DNA of 64,000 bases from Methylocystis sp. Sn-Cys (GTDB lineage: Bacteria; Pseudomonadota; Alphaproteobacteria; Rhizobiales; Beijerinckiaceae): contig NZ_JAERVJ010000002.1 of NCBI RefSeq assembly GCF_016745395.1, positions 186,001 to 250,000 of the forward strand. Reading direction: 5' to 3'. The position numbers and the translations under genes are program-made. Positions 9,140 through 17,515 of this stretch are shown piece by piece; the first letter of the stretch is position 1; every line of letters begins with the position of its first letter. The notes under the pieces are model-generated. The model was not told the origin of the DNA, ran no database searches, and worked only from the letters and a program-made list of their open reading frames with translations.

Positions 9140-10360
9140 ATGTGCCTTTATTGTCTCAATCTTTCCTATGCCGCGAATGCGACCGGCGCTTTTTCGCGAC
9201 GCGATATTTTGCGGCGCGCCGCGGCGCTCGGCGTGGCCTTGCCCTTCACGGCCGCCTCGAACGCAATCTGCGCCGCTGAGCAGAGCGGCCTGGCGCCAGC
9301 GGATTTCAAAAAGGGTGTCGAAGACCTTATCGCCCGGGCGCAGTCGCCCGAGCTTGCGGGCTATCGGCTCTTCCAAATCAATGGCCCCGATCTGCCTTGG
9401 ATCGATCTTGGTCTCGAGGCTGTCAAAGGCCAGCAGATCACCTTTCTTATCACCGGTCGTTGGTGGCTGTCTCGACAACACGACCTCTGGTTTCGTCCCG
9501 GTCTCGGGTTCCACGCTCGCACGCGCGGCAAACGGCCGATCTACAGCCCCGGCGCCGACACGGGCGCCATGACGGTATTGCACGACGGTCCCATCGAGGT
9601 GGCCCGCCTGGCTTCGCTGGCCGCCGACGAGGACGGCCGCCTGACCATTCCCGAAGACGTCTACGCCAAGGACGACGTGACAATCACCGGCGTCGCGCTG
9701 CTGTGGCGCGGAGAGGCCGCCGCGGGTCTTGCGAGCCTTGCGGCCCATGGCGACGTCGGCGGCCTCTTGGCGGCGGAGCTGGCGCGCCTGCGGCGTAACC
9801 GCAGGCTGCCGGACGGCTGGTCCAACCTCTTCTTGCTCGGCGGCGGTGAGGAGAGCTTCTTTCGGGACGCGAACGGCGAGATCGTCTGTGAGAGCGCGGG
9901 AGGCGCGTCGATTATCGAGCGGCCGCTGTCGCTTCCTCTCGCATCGCGTCCAAAGCTCGGCTGGCGCTGGAAGATCGACCAACTGCCGTCCGCCGTCCCG
10001 GAGGATCAGGCTCCCGTTCACGACTATCTCTCCATTGGCGTGAAATTCGAGGATGGGCAGGACCTCACCTATATCTGGAGCGCCGCGCTGCCGACCGGCA
10101 AGGTCTTCCGCTGCCCGCTTCCTGGCTGGAATGCGGTCGAGACGCACATGATCGTCGACTCCGGCGAGAATGGCCTCGGATCGTGGCGCGAAAGGGAGCG
10201 GGACGTCGCTTCCGACTACGCCGCCCATATCGGCGGGTCGGCGAAGGCGATCAGCCATATCTGGCTGTTGGCGATCACGCCTTTCCAGCGCCGCCGGGGC
10301 GCGTGCCGCTACGCCGACATCAGGGTCGAGACGGCCGACGGCGTGGCGCACAAACTTTAG
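9140..10360 (+). CDS. DUF3047 protein with Tat-like signal
   Basis: The 406-residue protein has SRRDILRRAAALGVALPF near residue 19, a twin-arginine signal, so the product is probably exported folded to the periplasm. Residues about 245-405 match the DUF3047 pattern: GWRWKIDQLP, HDYLSIGVKF, LTYIWSAALP, SWRERERDVASDYAAHIGG. The middle part (about 70-200) is not recognised. An unusual N-terminus MCLYCLNLSYAAN precedes the Tat motif. An AGGAGG at 9128-9133 supports ATG 9140. No catalytic function is known for DUF3047. A degraded copy of its 3' end lies at 11154-11262. Confidence 0.75.
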   Translation: MCLYCLNLSYAANATGAFSRRDILRRAAALGVALPFTAASNAICAAEQSGLAPADFKKGVEDLIARAQSPELAGYRLFQINGPDLPWIDLGLEAVKGQQITFLITGRWWLSRQHDLWFRPGLGFHARTRGKRPIYSPGADTGAMTVLHDGPIEVARLASLAADEDGRLTIPEDVYAKDDVTITGVALLWRGEAAAGLASLAAHGDVGGLLAAELARLRRNRRLPDGWSNLFLLGGGEESFFRDANGEIVCESAGGASIIERPLSLPLASRPKLGWRWKIDQLPSAVPEDQAPVHDYLSIGVKFEDGQDLTYIWSAALPTGKVFRCPLPGWNAVETHMIVDSGENGLGSWRERERDVASDYAAHIGGSAKAISHIWLLAITPFQRRRGACRYADIRVETADGVAHKL

Positions 10361-10402
10361 AAACGGGGGCTCGGTTGCTTTGCGCCACAAACAGAAATTT
10401 GT

Positions 10403-10888
10403 TTAACCAAGCGCCGCAAAGGCTGGTGCGTAATCGATTATCCCAGTCGCAACGGGCAAAGTCCCATTGAACGACAGAGCCATGAGGTGCGGCCCCGCAT
10501 AGGGAGATGTGAAGCCACTTGCGAGGGCTGGGTCAAAGCCAAATTTTTGATACAGGTCTGGATCGCCAAGCACGAAAACACCCAGCCATCCTTCCTTTTC
10601 AGCCTCCTTCAAGGCTGAACGGACTAACGAACCGCCAATCCCTTTACGCTGTCGATCAGGGGCAACGGCAACTGGCCCGAGACCTAGCGCAGGGAACGGA
10701 GCGCCCATTTTCGATAACATGACGTGTCCCACCACGAACCCGGATTCGACAGCGATCATTGAGATAACGGCGTCGCCATCCGACCGGAGCTGCTCGACCA
10801 ACCGCGCTTCGGCGAGTGTGGGAAAAACAGCTTCGACAATCTTTCGAATTTCAGGAACGTCAGCAGGCTCTTCGCAACGAATTATCAT
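10403..10888 (-). CDS. GNAT family N-acetyltransferase
   Basis: The 161-residue product has the GNAT acetyl-CoA binding motif A, LGPVAVAPDRQRKGIGGSLV (V-x-P-x-x-Q-x-x-G-I-G). It continues with FVLGDPDLYQKFGFDPA, typical of the YhbS-like subgroup. It should transfer acetyl from acetyl-CoA to a small molecule or protein; the substrate is unknown. I chose ATG 10888 (MIIRCEEPADV), which starts the domain; the frame extends to 10939. It is convergent with the DUF3047 gene and is the cargo of duplication unit 1. Confidence 0.88.
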   Translation of the reverse strand: MIIRCEEPADVPEIRKIVEAVFPTLAEARLVEQLRSDGDAVISMIAVESGFVVGHVMLSKMGAPFPALGLGPVAVAPDRQRKGIGGSLVRSALKEAEKEGWLGVFVLGDPDLYQKFGFDPALASGFTSPYAGPHLMALSFNGTLPVATGIIDYAPAFAALG

Positions 10889-11022
10889 CTTATCATCTCT
10901 GTTTTCGAGCCGCTGCCTTGCAGCGATTACTAAGTGCAAAAGATAGGCTTGAAATTCCGGTATCGTCTCGGCCCGTTTGGCGGCCTCAGCGAATGGCCGC
11001 TTTGGGCCAAGCGCTGTCGCCG

Positions 11023-11153
11023 CCGATCGGAGAGCGGCGCTGGTTTGTCAGAAGACGCAGAGCAACCTGTGACGGCCGTCCCCAGGGCACCCGCACCCAG
11101 AGCGTTACGCATCTGCGACAGTCTCGCCTGCGGCCTATAACGGCCCAATGATC
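11023..11153 (+). repeat. Duplicate copy of the ntrY 5' flank
   Basis: These 131 bp match 12920-13050 without gaps (116 of 131 identical) and stop at ATGATC, exactly the ntrY start codon plus one codon. Nothing after that point is related to ntrY. It is therefore an orphan ntrY upstream segment, now joined to a DUF3047 gene remnant. Confidence 0.85.
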
Positions 11154-11262
11154 TATATCGGCGGGCCGGCGAAAGCGATCAGCCATATCTGGCTGTTGGC
11201 GATCAAGCCCTTCCTGCGCCGCCGGGGCGCGTGGCGCTAAGCCGACGGCTGACGGCGTGGCG
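11154..11262 (+). pseudogene. 3' remnant of the DUF3047 gene
   Basis: The segment repeats bases 10226-10318 of the intact gene at about 92% identity, then has a deletion of about 14 nt before a last matching stretch (11244-11262 against 10330-10348). The codon corresponding to Tyr in CGCTAC is TAA here, so it cannot encode the original C-terminus. It overlaps the last codons of the ApeA-like gene on the opposite strand. Confidence 0.8.
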
Positions 11263-12661
11263 TATCCGGGATAAACGTCCCATAGCGATGCGCTTGCGAC
11301 AAGAAGGCGGCTCTGATCTGATCCCCGGTGAAGCCGAGCACCTTCAGAACATGGTAGCGACCCAACGCCGCGAGGTAGTGAAGATGGATAACCATTTCCT
11401 GTAAAACGTCGCTGGACACTTCCAGTCCCCGTCCGTGGGGAAGGAGATTCCGTAACTCTCGGATACGCTTAAGGTCTGGATTTCCCCTGAACCCATCTTC
11501 GTTCCAAATCTTATGCAAGCGTTCGAGACGTTTAAGAAGAGAATATCCATTGGATGCTGTCCCGCTTATTCGTCTGAATAAGGTAATGTCCGCTCTTGAG
11601 CCGTGTTTTTCGATCAGCGCATTCAGACGCTTCATATCCTGCTCAAAATTTTCATCCGCTCCCGATCCGAATGTGCGACGGTCAAAGTCTTCTAGGCAGC
11701 CAAGAATCTCACCGTATCCTTGAGTAATCGAGAGATCGTAATCTTCAGCGCTCTGAATTTGGTCGGCGAGGAAGATGAGTTCGTCACTGCTTCCCGAGAC
11801 GTGGTTTAGCAGCGCCTCCAACGGAACAGGGGACCGTTTCTCGAACGTCAAGCGACGGAATACTTCTGGTGGAGCGTCTCGGCGCTTCTTTCTGGGGATA
11901 GGTTGATACCAGTACTCGGCGACGACCTCGTGTTCCTCGCCATTCCACAGTCGCTTATGCGTTGTAGGGAGATAATAGATAGGCGCCTGCACCCGTGCGC
12001 CGATCAGAAATTCGAACAGAGCGGAAACCCGCCCCGCTACACGAGTAACCGCGTCGAAATTGACCGGCTTGGGAAATTGCAGCTCCAGCAGGGTGTATTC
12101 CTCCAGCGTCGTGGCCTCGCCGCTGGGAACGCGGGTCGCGCTGGTAACCTTCGCCTGCGTTCCATCTGCCAAGGTGAAAGTGCGCTGCTGCGGCGGCTGA
12201 ACATCGACAGAAAGGGAGGGGAGACCAGCGTCCTCGGGCCGCGACCAGTCTGGGTTGACAAGGCAAGGATTTACCCAAGCATGAAATGCCGGGTTTTCGA
12301 CCGCGAGCCCCGTGAAGATGGGGGCGCTGATGTCCTCTAAGAAGACATTCCGTAGGAGGGCGTTAGCGACGAACCGTCGGGACTCCCGCATTACTGGGGT
12401 ATCCATGCCGATGCTTAATCGACGGGTTCTCTGAACCCACGGCTGGATGAGTGTCGCCGGCCGCTGATAGTCCAGCCATCCTGTCAAGGTCTGGCCGCTG
12501 ACGCGAAAGCCATCCTGGTTCTCGCGGCTCCCCGAAAACCGAATCGTATCGAGATATATTCCCTCATCCAAATCGAAGGTCAGGCGTGCGGGCAGGTGAT
12601 CGGCTTCGTCGCTATGGTTCGGACGAACGGCGAACCATTCCTCGAAACTCTCAAGCCTCAT
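11237..12661 (-). CDS. ApeA-like HEPN-domain anti-phage protein
   Basis: The 474-residue product is a single-gene system candidate. Residues about 1-290 resemble the ApeA N-terminal domain (LPARLTFDLDEGIYLDTI, LTGWLDY, FHAWVNPCL). The C-terminal helical part contains RNLLPHG at 404-410, matching the HEPN nuclease motif R-x4-H, followed by a long helix. ApeA proteins are known as abortive-infection HEPN ribonucleases. The assignment is from motif and layout, not a database match, so a related HEPN family is possible. The last codons are encoded by DNA derived from the DUF3047 remnant. The gene is alone on its strand and lies in duplication unit 2. Confidence 0.68.
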   Translation of the reverse strand: MRLESFEEWFAVRPNHSDEADHLPARLTFDLDEGIYLDTIRFSGSRENQDGFRVSGQTLTGWLDYQRPATLIQPWVQRTRRLSIGMDTPVMRESRRFVANALLRNVFLEDISAPIFTGLAVENPAFHAWVNPCLVNPDWSRPEDAGLPSLSVDVQPPQQRTFTLADGTQAKVTSATRVPSGEATTLEEYTLLELQFPKPVNFDAVTRVAGRVSALFEFLIGARVQAPIYYLPTTHKRLWNGEEHEVVAEYWYQPIPRKKRRDAPPEVFRRLTFEKRSPVPLEALLNHVSGSSDELIFLADQIQSAEDYDLSITQGYGEILGCLEDFDRRTFGSGADENFEQDMKRLNALIEKHGSRADITLFRRISGTASNGYSLLKRLERLHKIWNEDGFRGNPDLKRIRELRNLLPHGRGLEVSSDVLQEMVIHLHYLAALGRYHVLKVLGFTGDQIRAAFLSQAHRYGTFIPDTPRRQPSA

Positions 12662-12919
12662 CGAAATCTCTCATTACCGGTTCGAGGGTAAGGGTTTAAG
12701 AGCGCATCGCTCATGCGGTCGGTTTCGGCGCAGATCGTGGATGGCGCGTATTTGTCATGCCAGCCTTGATGTCCTGGCCGACGTTGAGCCGACCGCCTCG
12801 ATTAACACCAAGCATGCGGCGGCTTTCCTAAACATCGCTACTCCGGAGCCAACCGACCGCTTCCGGCTGCATCCTCAACGTACCAACTACCCTAAGCCAG
12901 TAGTCAAGCACGGCCGACA

Positions 12920-13050
12920 CCGATCGGAGAGCGGCGCTGGTTTGTGAGAACTCGCAGACCAACCCGTGACGGACGTCCCCGGCGCATCCCCACCCAAAGC
13001 CTTACGCATTTGCGACAGTCTCGCCCGCGGCCTATAACCGCCCAATGATC
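12920..13050 (+). promoter_or_regulatory. ntrY 5' flank, functional copy of the duplicated segment
   Basis: This is the copy still attached to ntrY. The proposed ATG is at 13045, inside the last bases of the repeat. Conservation of 131 bp up to the start codon suggests it held the ntrY promoter or leader. No clear -35/-10 pair was identified. Bases 12662-12919, just upstream, show no gene. Confidence 0.45.
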
Positions 13051-15303
13051 CAAACAGGCGAGCAAGCACTTTCCGACAGCGGCAAAAGCGCGGGCGGCCG
13101 CGCCTGGTTCGGGCCGGCGGTCGTCGTCGGCGCCGTCAGTTGTGCGCTCGCCACCTTCCTCGTCACGGCTGAGTTCGGCGTTATCTCGCCGACGGACAAT
13201 CGACTCATCCCGCTTTTCATCGCCAATGTGTTCTTCGTCGGCGTCCTTCTGGCCATGGTGGTCGCCAAGGCGATGCGGCTGTATCGCGTCTGGCGGCGCG
13301 GCGAGGCGGCGGCGCGGCTGCATGTCCGCATCGTTGGCTTCTTCTCGGTCATCGCGCTCATTCCGGCGGTGCTCCTCGCCGTCGCGGGGTCGCTGACGCT
13401 GGAGCGGGCGCTGAACCCCGCCTTCATGAATGGCGTGAAGGTCTTTGTGCACAACACCGCCCAGGCGGCCGAAGCCTTTCAATCGAGCCAGTGCCAGGCG
13501 CTGCTTCAGGAGGCGCAGCTGACCGCCTCCGACCTCGACCGGGCGCGCGTGCTCTTCATCACCGACCGCAATTATTTCCACCAGATTTTCGACTCGCGCG
13601 CCAAATTTCTCGGCTTCTCCGTTGCGGCCCTGGTGTCCTCCAACGGTCAGGTCATCGACCGGGTGGATGTGAGCCAGAACGCCTCGGCGATCGTCATCGC
13701 GCCTCCGCAGTCGGAATTCGACAATGCGCGCAAGGGCGAGCCGCTCTGTCTGATGATCGACGACGGCAAGAGCTTCGTCGCGCTCAGGGCGCTGCACGCC
13801 TTCGAGAACACCTTTCTTTACGTCACCCGCCCGATCGACCCCTTTGCCGTCGACTTCCCCAAGCAGGCCGAAAAGCTGATCAGCAATTACGACGCTTTCG
13901 ACGCCTATCGCGTGGCCGTGCAGCGCGCCTTCGTGCTCATGTACGCCCTGTTGACGATGATCATGCTGCTGTCCTCGGTCTGGTTCGGCCTCGATTTCGC
14001 CGACCGGCTGGTGAGCCCGATCCGCACGCTTATCGCCGCGACCGACCAGGTTTCGGGCGGCAATCTCCAGGTGCAGGTGCGGGTCGATCGCGCCCATGGC
14101 GAGCTGGCGCGCCTCGGCGACGTCTTCAACAATATGACGACCGAGCTGAACCTTCAGCAGAGCCGGCTGCTCGAGGCGAACCGGATCAACGACGAGCGGC
14201 GCGAATTCACCGAGGCCGTGCTGGCTGGCGTGCCGGCGGCGGTCATGGGCGTCGATGCGGACGGGATCGTGACCGTCCTCAACCGGTCGGCCGAGGAATT
14301 GTCGCTCAACGACGCCAAGGGGCAGGCGACGGTCGGCGCCAATATCGCGGACGTCATGCCCGAGATCGCGCCGCTTCTCACCGACGCGCTCGAACTGTTC
14401 CCGCGCGCGGTGCAGAGCCAGGTCACAATGAAGCGCGGGACGGCCGAGCGGACCCTCAACATTCGCGTGACCTCGGCGCGCCGCGCCGAGGAAGGCGCGC
14501 CGAGCTTCGTCGTCACGCTCGATGACATCACCGACCTCGTCTCTGCCCAGCGCACCTCCGCCTGGGCCGATGTGGCGCGCCGCATCGCCCATGAGATCAA
14601 AAATCCGCTGACGCCGATCCAGCTCTCCGCCGAGCGCCTCAAGCGCAAATATGGCAAGCTGATTCAGGTGGACCGCGACGTGTTCGACCAATGTATCGAC
14701 ACGATTGTGCGGCAGGTAGACGACATCAAGCGCATGGTGGACGAGTTCTCCTCCTTCGCCCGCATGCCCAAGGCGCGGCCGGCGCGCGACGACATCAGCG
14801 AATGCGCCCGGCAGGTCGCCTTCCTGATGCGGGTCGGAAACTCTGACGTCGACATCGTCGAAACCCAGCTAGGGGGGCCTGTCTATGCGCAATTCGACCG
14901 GCGGCTCCTCTCGCAGGCGCTGACGAATATCGTGAAGAACGCCATAGAGGGGATCGCCGCCCGCGCGCCGCAGGACGCGGCCGAGAAGGGCAGGGTCGAA
15001 ATCCGCCTGTCTGTGCGCGAGCGCATGGCGGAAATCGACGTCATCGACAATGGAAAAGGCTTCCCGGCGATCAACCGGCAACGGCTGCTCGAGCCTTACA
15101 TGACCACGCGGTCGGACGGCACGGGCCTCGGTCTGCCCATTGTCGCCAAAATCATAGAAGATCACGGCGGCCGACTGGAGCTTCTCGACGCTCCCGTTGG
15201 GCGCGGGGCCTGCGTGCGGCTCGTCCTGCCGCTGGCGGACGCCGACAAGGACAACACAAACCAGCCGGAAACGGCAAATTCCTCTGAAACGAGCGGGGCC
15301 TAA
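13045..15303 (+). CDS. ntrY: Membrane sensor histidine kinase NtrY
   Basis: The 752-residue kinase has N-terminal membrane segments (about residues 20-115), a periplasmic part (about 120-290), a further membrane segment near 295-315, a HAMP region with DRLVSPIRTLIAATDQV, a PAS domain (about 390-500) and a kinase core with His in [15 protein letters not shown]. Its ATPase boxes are NIVKNAIEGIA, DNGKGFPAINRQRLLEPYMTT and DGTGLGLPIVAK. NtrY with NtrX forms a second nitrogen/redox two-component pair in alphaproteobacteria. Its stop TAA shares one base with the ntrX ATG (TAATG). Confidence 0.95.
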   Translation: MIQTGEQALSDSGKSAGGRAWFGPAVVVGAVSCALATFLVTAEFGVISPTDNRLIPLFIANVFFVGVLLAMVVAKAMRLYRVWRRGEAAARLHVRIVGFFSVIALIPAVLLAVAGSLTLERALNPAFMNGVKVFVHNTAQAAEAFQSSQCQALLQEAQLTASDLDRARVLFITDRNYFHQIFDSRAKFLGFSVAALVSSNGQVIDRVDVSQNASAIVIAPPQSEFDNARKGEPLCLMIDDGKSFVALRALHAFENTFLYVTRPIDPFAVDFPKQAEKLISNYDAFDAYRVAVQRAFVLMYALLTMIMLLSSVWFGLDFADRLVSPIRTLIAATDQVSGGNLQVQVRVDRAHGELARLGDVFNNMTTELNLQQSRLLEANRINDERREFTEAVLAGVPAAVMGVDADGIVTVLNRSAEELSLNDAKGQATVGANIADVMPEIAPLLTDALELFPRAVQSQVTMKRGTAERTLNIRVTSARRAEEGAPSFVVTLDDITDLVSAQRTSAWADVARRIAHEIKNPLTPIQLSAERLKRKYGKLIQVDRDVFDQCIDTIVRQVDDIKRMVDEFSSFARMPKARPARDDISECARQVAFLMRVGNSDVDIVETQLGGPVYAQFDRRLLSQALTNIVKNAIEGIAARAPQDAAEKGRVEIRLSVRERMAEIDVIDNGKGFPAINRQRLLEPYMTTRSDGTGLGLPIVAKIIEDHGGRLELLDAPVGRGACVRLVLPLADADKDNTNQPETANSSETSGA

Positions 15304-16667
15304 TGGCAAGCGACATTCTGATTGTCGATGATGAGGAAGACATCCGCGAGCTCGTCGCTGGCATTCTGAGCGACGAGGGCCATGGAACGCGCACGGCCAA
15401 GGACGCCGACGAGGCGCTGGCGGCGATCGCCGCGCGCCGGCCGCATCTCGTCTTCCTGGATATTTGGCTGCAGGGCTCGCGGCTCGACGGGCTGCAGGTG
15501 CTGGAGCAGATCCAGAAGCAGCACAAGGGCCTGCCGGTGGTCATGATTTCCGGCCACGGCAATATCGAGACGGCCGTCAGCGCCATCAAAATCGGCGCCT
15601 ATGACTTTATCGAGAAGCCCTTCAAGGCCGATCGTCTGGTTCTGGTCGCCGAGCGCGCGCTGGAGGCCTACCAGCTCAGGCGCGAGATCTCGGCGCTCCG
15701 CCAGAGGGCAGGGGCCTTCGACCGGATCGTCGGCTCGTCGCCGCCGGCGCATCAGCTTCAGCAGCTCATCGCGCGGGTCGCGCCTGTGAATTCTCGCGTG
15801 CTGATCATGGGCGCGCCGGGCGCCGGCAAGGAACTCGCCGCCCGTTGCATCCATGAGGCGTCCCAGCGCGCGGATGGGCCTTTCGTGGTCATCAGCTCGG
15901 CGACCATCACGCCGGAGAACATGGAGATCGAGCTTTTCGGCCGCGAAGGGCCGGACGGCGAGCGCAAGATCGGCGCGCTGGAGGAGGCCCATGGCGGCAC
16001 GCTCTTCCTCGACGAGATCGCCGACATGCCCAAGGACACGCAGGCCAAGATCCTGCGGGTGCTCGTCGACCAGACCTTCCAGCGCGTCGGCGGGTCGACC
16101 AAGGTCCAGGTGGACGTTCGCGTGATCTCGTCTTCGGCCCGCGATCTCGCCTCAGCGATCGAGGAAGGGACGCTGCGCGAGGATCTCTTCCATCGACTTG
16201 CGGTTGTGCCGGTCCGCGTGCCGTCGCTGGCCGAGCGCCGGGAGGATATTCCCGCCCTCATCGAATATTTCATGGAGAGCCTGTCGCTCGCAGCGGGCTT
16301 GCCGCGGCGCAAAATCGCCGAGGACGCCCTTGCCGTTCTCCAACTGCACGACTGGCCGGGGAACATCCGGCAACTCAAGAATAACGTCGAGCGGCTGATG
16401 ATCCTGACCGCCGGCGAGCCCGGCGCGGTGATCACCGCGGACATGCTGCCGGCCGATGTCGGGGAGCTGGTGCCCGCCACCCCCGCCGGCGTGAGGGGCG
16501 AAAAGTTGATGAGCCTCCCGCTGCGAGAGGCGCGCGAAGTCTTCGAACGGGAATATCTGGTGGCGCAGTTGAACCGCTTCTCCGGCAATATTTCGCGCAC
16601 CGCGGAGTTCATCGGAATGGAGAGGTCGGCTCTCCACAGGAAGTTGAAGTCGCTCTCAATTGAGTAG
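15303..16667 (+). CDS. ntrX: Response regulator NtrX
   Basis: The 454-residue product has a receiver domain (DDEED at residues 8-12, phosphoacceptor Asp in LVFLDIWL, Lys in IEKPFKAD), an AAA+ domain and a Fis-like C-terminal helix-turn-helix ending ERSALHRKLKSLSIE. Walker A is altered to GAPGAGKELAAR. The sigma-54 contact loop GAFTGA is absent: ELFGREGPDGERKIGALEEA stands in its place. So it is probably not a sigma-54 activator, as reported for other alphaproteobacterial NtrX. It overlaps ntrY by one base. Family A repeat copy 2 follows 104 bp downstream. Confidence 0.95.
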   Translation: MASDILIVDDEEDIRELVAGILSDEGHGTRTAKDADEALAAIAARRPHLVFLDIWLQGSRLDGLQVLEQIQKQHKGLPVVMISGHGNIETAVSAIKIGAYDFIEKPFKADRLVLVAERALEAYQLRREISALRQRAGAFDRIVGSSPPAHQLQQLIARVAPVNSRVLIMGAPGAGKELAARCIHEASQRADGPFVVISSATITPENMEIELFGREGPDGERKIGALEEAHGGTLFLDEIADMPKDTQAKILRVLVDQTFQRVGGSTKVQVDVRVISSSARDLASAIEEGTLREDLFHRLAVVPVRVPSLAERREDIPALIEYFMESLSLAAGLPRRKIAEDALAVLQLHDWPGNIRQLKNNVERLMILTAGEPGAVITADMLPADVGELVPATPAGVRGEKLMSLPLREAREVFEREYLVAQLNRFSGNISRTAEFIGMERSALHRKLKSLSIE

Positions 16668-16770
16668 TTATTTCAGATAATTATGACTTAATGTTCATGC
16701 TTTACTTTAGGGTTATCTGCGGCTTCCGAAGCGGGCTGGCCGACGGCCCGCATTCGCAGGGACTCACCGC

Positions 16771-16853
16771 CGTCATTGCGAGGAGGCGGAGCCGACGAAG
16801 CAATCCAGGGCCGCATCGCCGCCCTGGATTGCTTCGCTTCGCTCGCAATGACG
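16771..16853. repeat. Palindromic repeat family A, copy 2
   Basis: The 83-bp element is nearly identical to the copy at 59271-59353. It lies between ntrX and hfq. Confidence 0.9.
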
Positions 16854-17249
16854 GGCTCTGAGTAAAGCCAGCGCTCCTGTGGGCGGTTGCGCTGCACAAT
16901 TGCGACTCCCTTAATTGCCCCGGCGCGGCCCGAGCGCCCCTCTCGTCATTCGGGCCCTCGGTAACGCGGTCGGGTGGCGGACAAGGGGAGCGCTGCTTCG
17001 AGTTCTTCCAGATCAAGCGAATGCTACACGCCTTGGTTGTGCAAACGCATCGAAAGCCTTTACTGAAGCAGTCGCCCAAGCGCCAGCGTGGCCGATAGCG
17101 GTGGCTAACTTCGGCTCCATTCGACTTCCGCCTTGCGCGAAAACTTTCGAGGGGTTCTAATGGCGGCGCGGCGACCGAACTAAAAATCATAAACCGCGGG
17201 GGGCGGCGTCATACCGCTCGGCTCAACAAGATAAAGAACAGGACAGCCG
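16854..17249. other. Intergenic region upstream of hfq
   Basis: No gene is supported. In related genomes a D-amino-acid aminotransferase gene or trkA often sits between ntrX and hfq (established for rhizobia); neither is seen. Short frames here have no recognisable domain. The hfq promoter should lie in the last 90 bases, but I could not assign it. Confidence 0.5.
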
Positions 17250-17510
17250 ATGTCGTCGGAGCGTTCGCAAAATCTACAGGATACATTTCTGAATTTCGTC
17301 CGAAAAAACAAGGTTCCGCTCACTATCTACCTCGTCAACGGCGTCAAGCTTCAGGGCATTGTCACCTGGTTCGACAATTTCTGCCTGCTGCTGCGTCGTG
17401 ATGGCCACTCGCAACTAGTCTACAAGCACGCCATATCGACGATTATGCCCGGGCATCCGATCCAGATGTTCGAACCGGCGGAAGACGAGGGCGTGGAGAA
17501 GCAAAGATAA
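17250..17510 (+). CDS. hfq: RNA chaperone Hfq
   Basis: The 86-residue product contains the Sm fold: [20 protein letters not shown] (Sm1) and HAISTIMPG with preceding YK (Sm2, the YKH uridine-binding motif). It forms a hexameric ring that pairs small RNAs with mRNAs. Length and sequence are typical of alphaproteobacteria. The stop is 5 nt before the hflX start, so the pair is probably one operon. Confidence 0.97.
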   Translation: MSSERSQNLQDTFLNFVRKNKVPLTIYLVNGVKLQGIVTWFDNFCLLLRRDGHSQLVYKHAISTIMPGHPIQMFEPAEDEGVEKQR

Positions 17511-17515
17511 GCGGA

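Larger units (their letters stand above)
10226..11153. repeat. Unit 1 of a diverged tandem duplication
   Basis: Bases 10227-10318 (3' part of the DUF3047 gene) match 11155-11246 with 7 mismatches in 92 positions. Bases 11023-11153 match 12920-13050 with 15 mismatches in 131 and no gap. Both pairs read in the same orientation, so 10226-11153 and 11154-13050 look like two tandem units sharing ends but not cargo. Unit 1 holds the GNAT gene. Confidence 0.8.
11154..13050. repeat. Unit 2 of the diverged tandem duplication
   Basis: The unit starts with the DUF3047 gene remnant and ends with the functional ntrY 5' flank. Between them lies the ApeA-like gene, unrelated to the unit 1 cargo. The unit is 1,897 bp, against 928 bp for unit 1. 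Confidence 0.75.

Noticed and set aside
11023-11246. A second ntrY start or a fused small gene at 11148
   Set aside because: Only the start codon and one further codon match ntrY; the sequence then switches to the DUF3047 remnant with an in-frame stop.
12904-14691. 595-codon minus frame across ntrY
   Set aside because: It lies antisense to ntrY, whose kinase motifs are unmistakable; the product is Arg/His/Asp rich as expected for an antisense GC-rich frame.
16702-17190. 162-codon minus frame upstream of hfq
   Set aside because: It runs through family A copy 2; the repeat translates to the same LRAKRSNPG-like string wherever family A occurs, so it is not evidence of coding.
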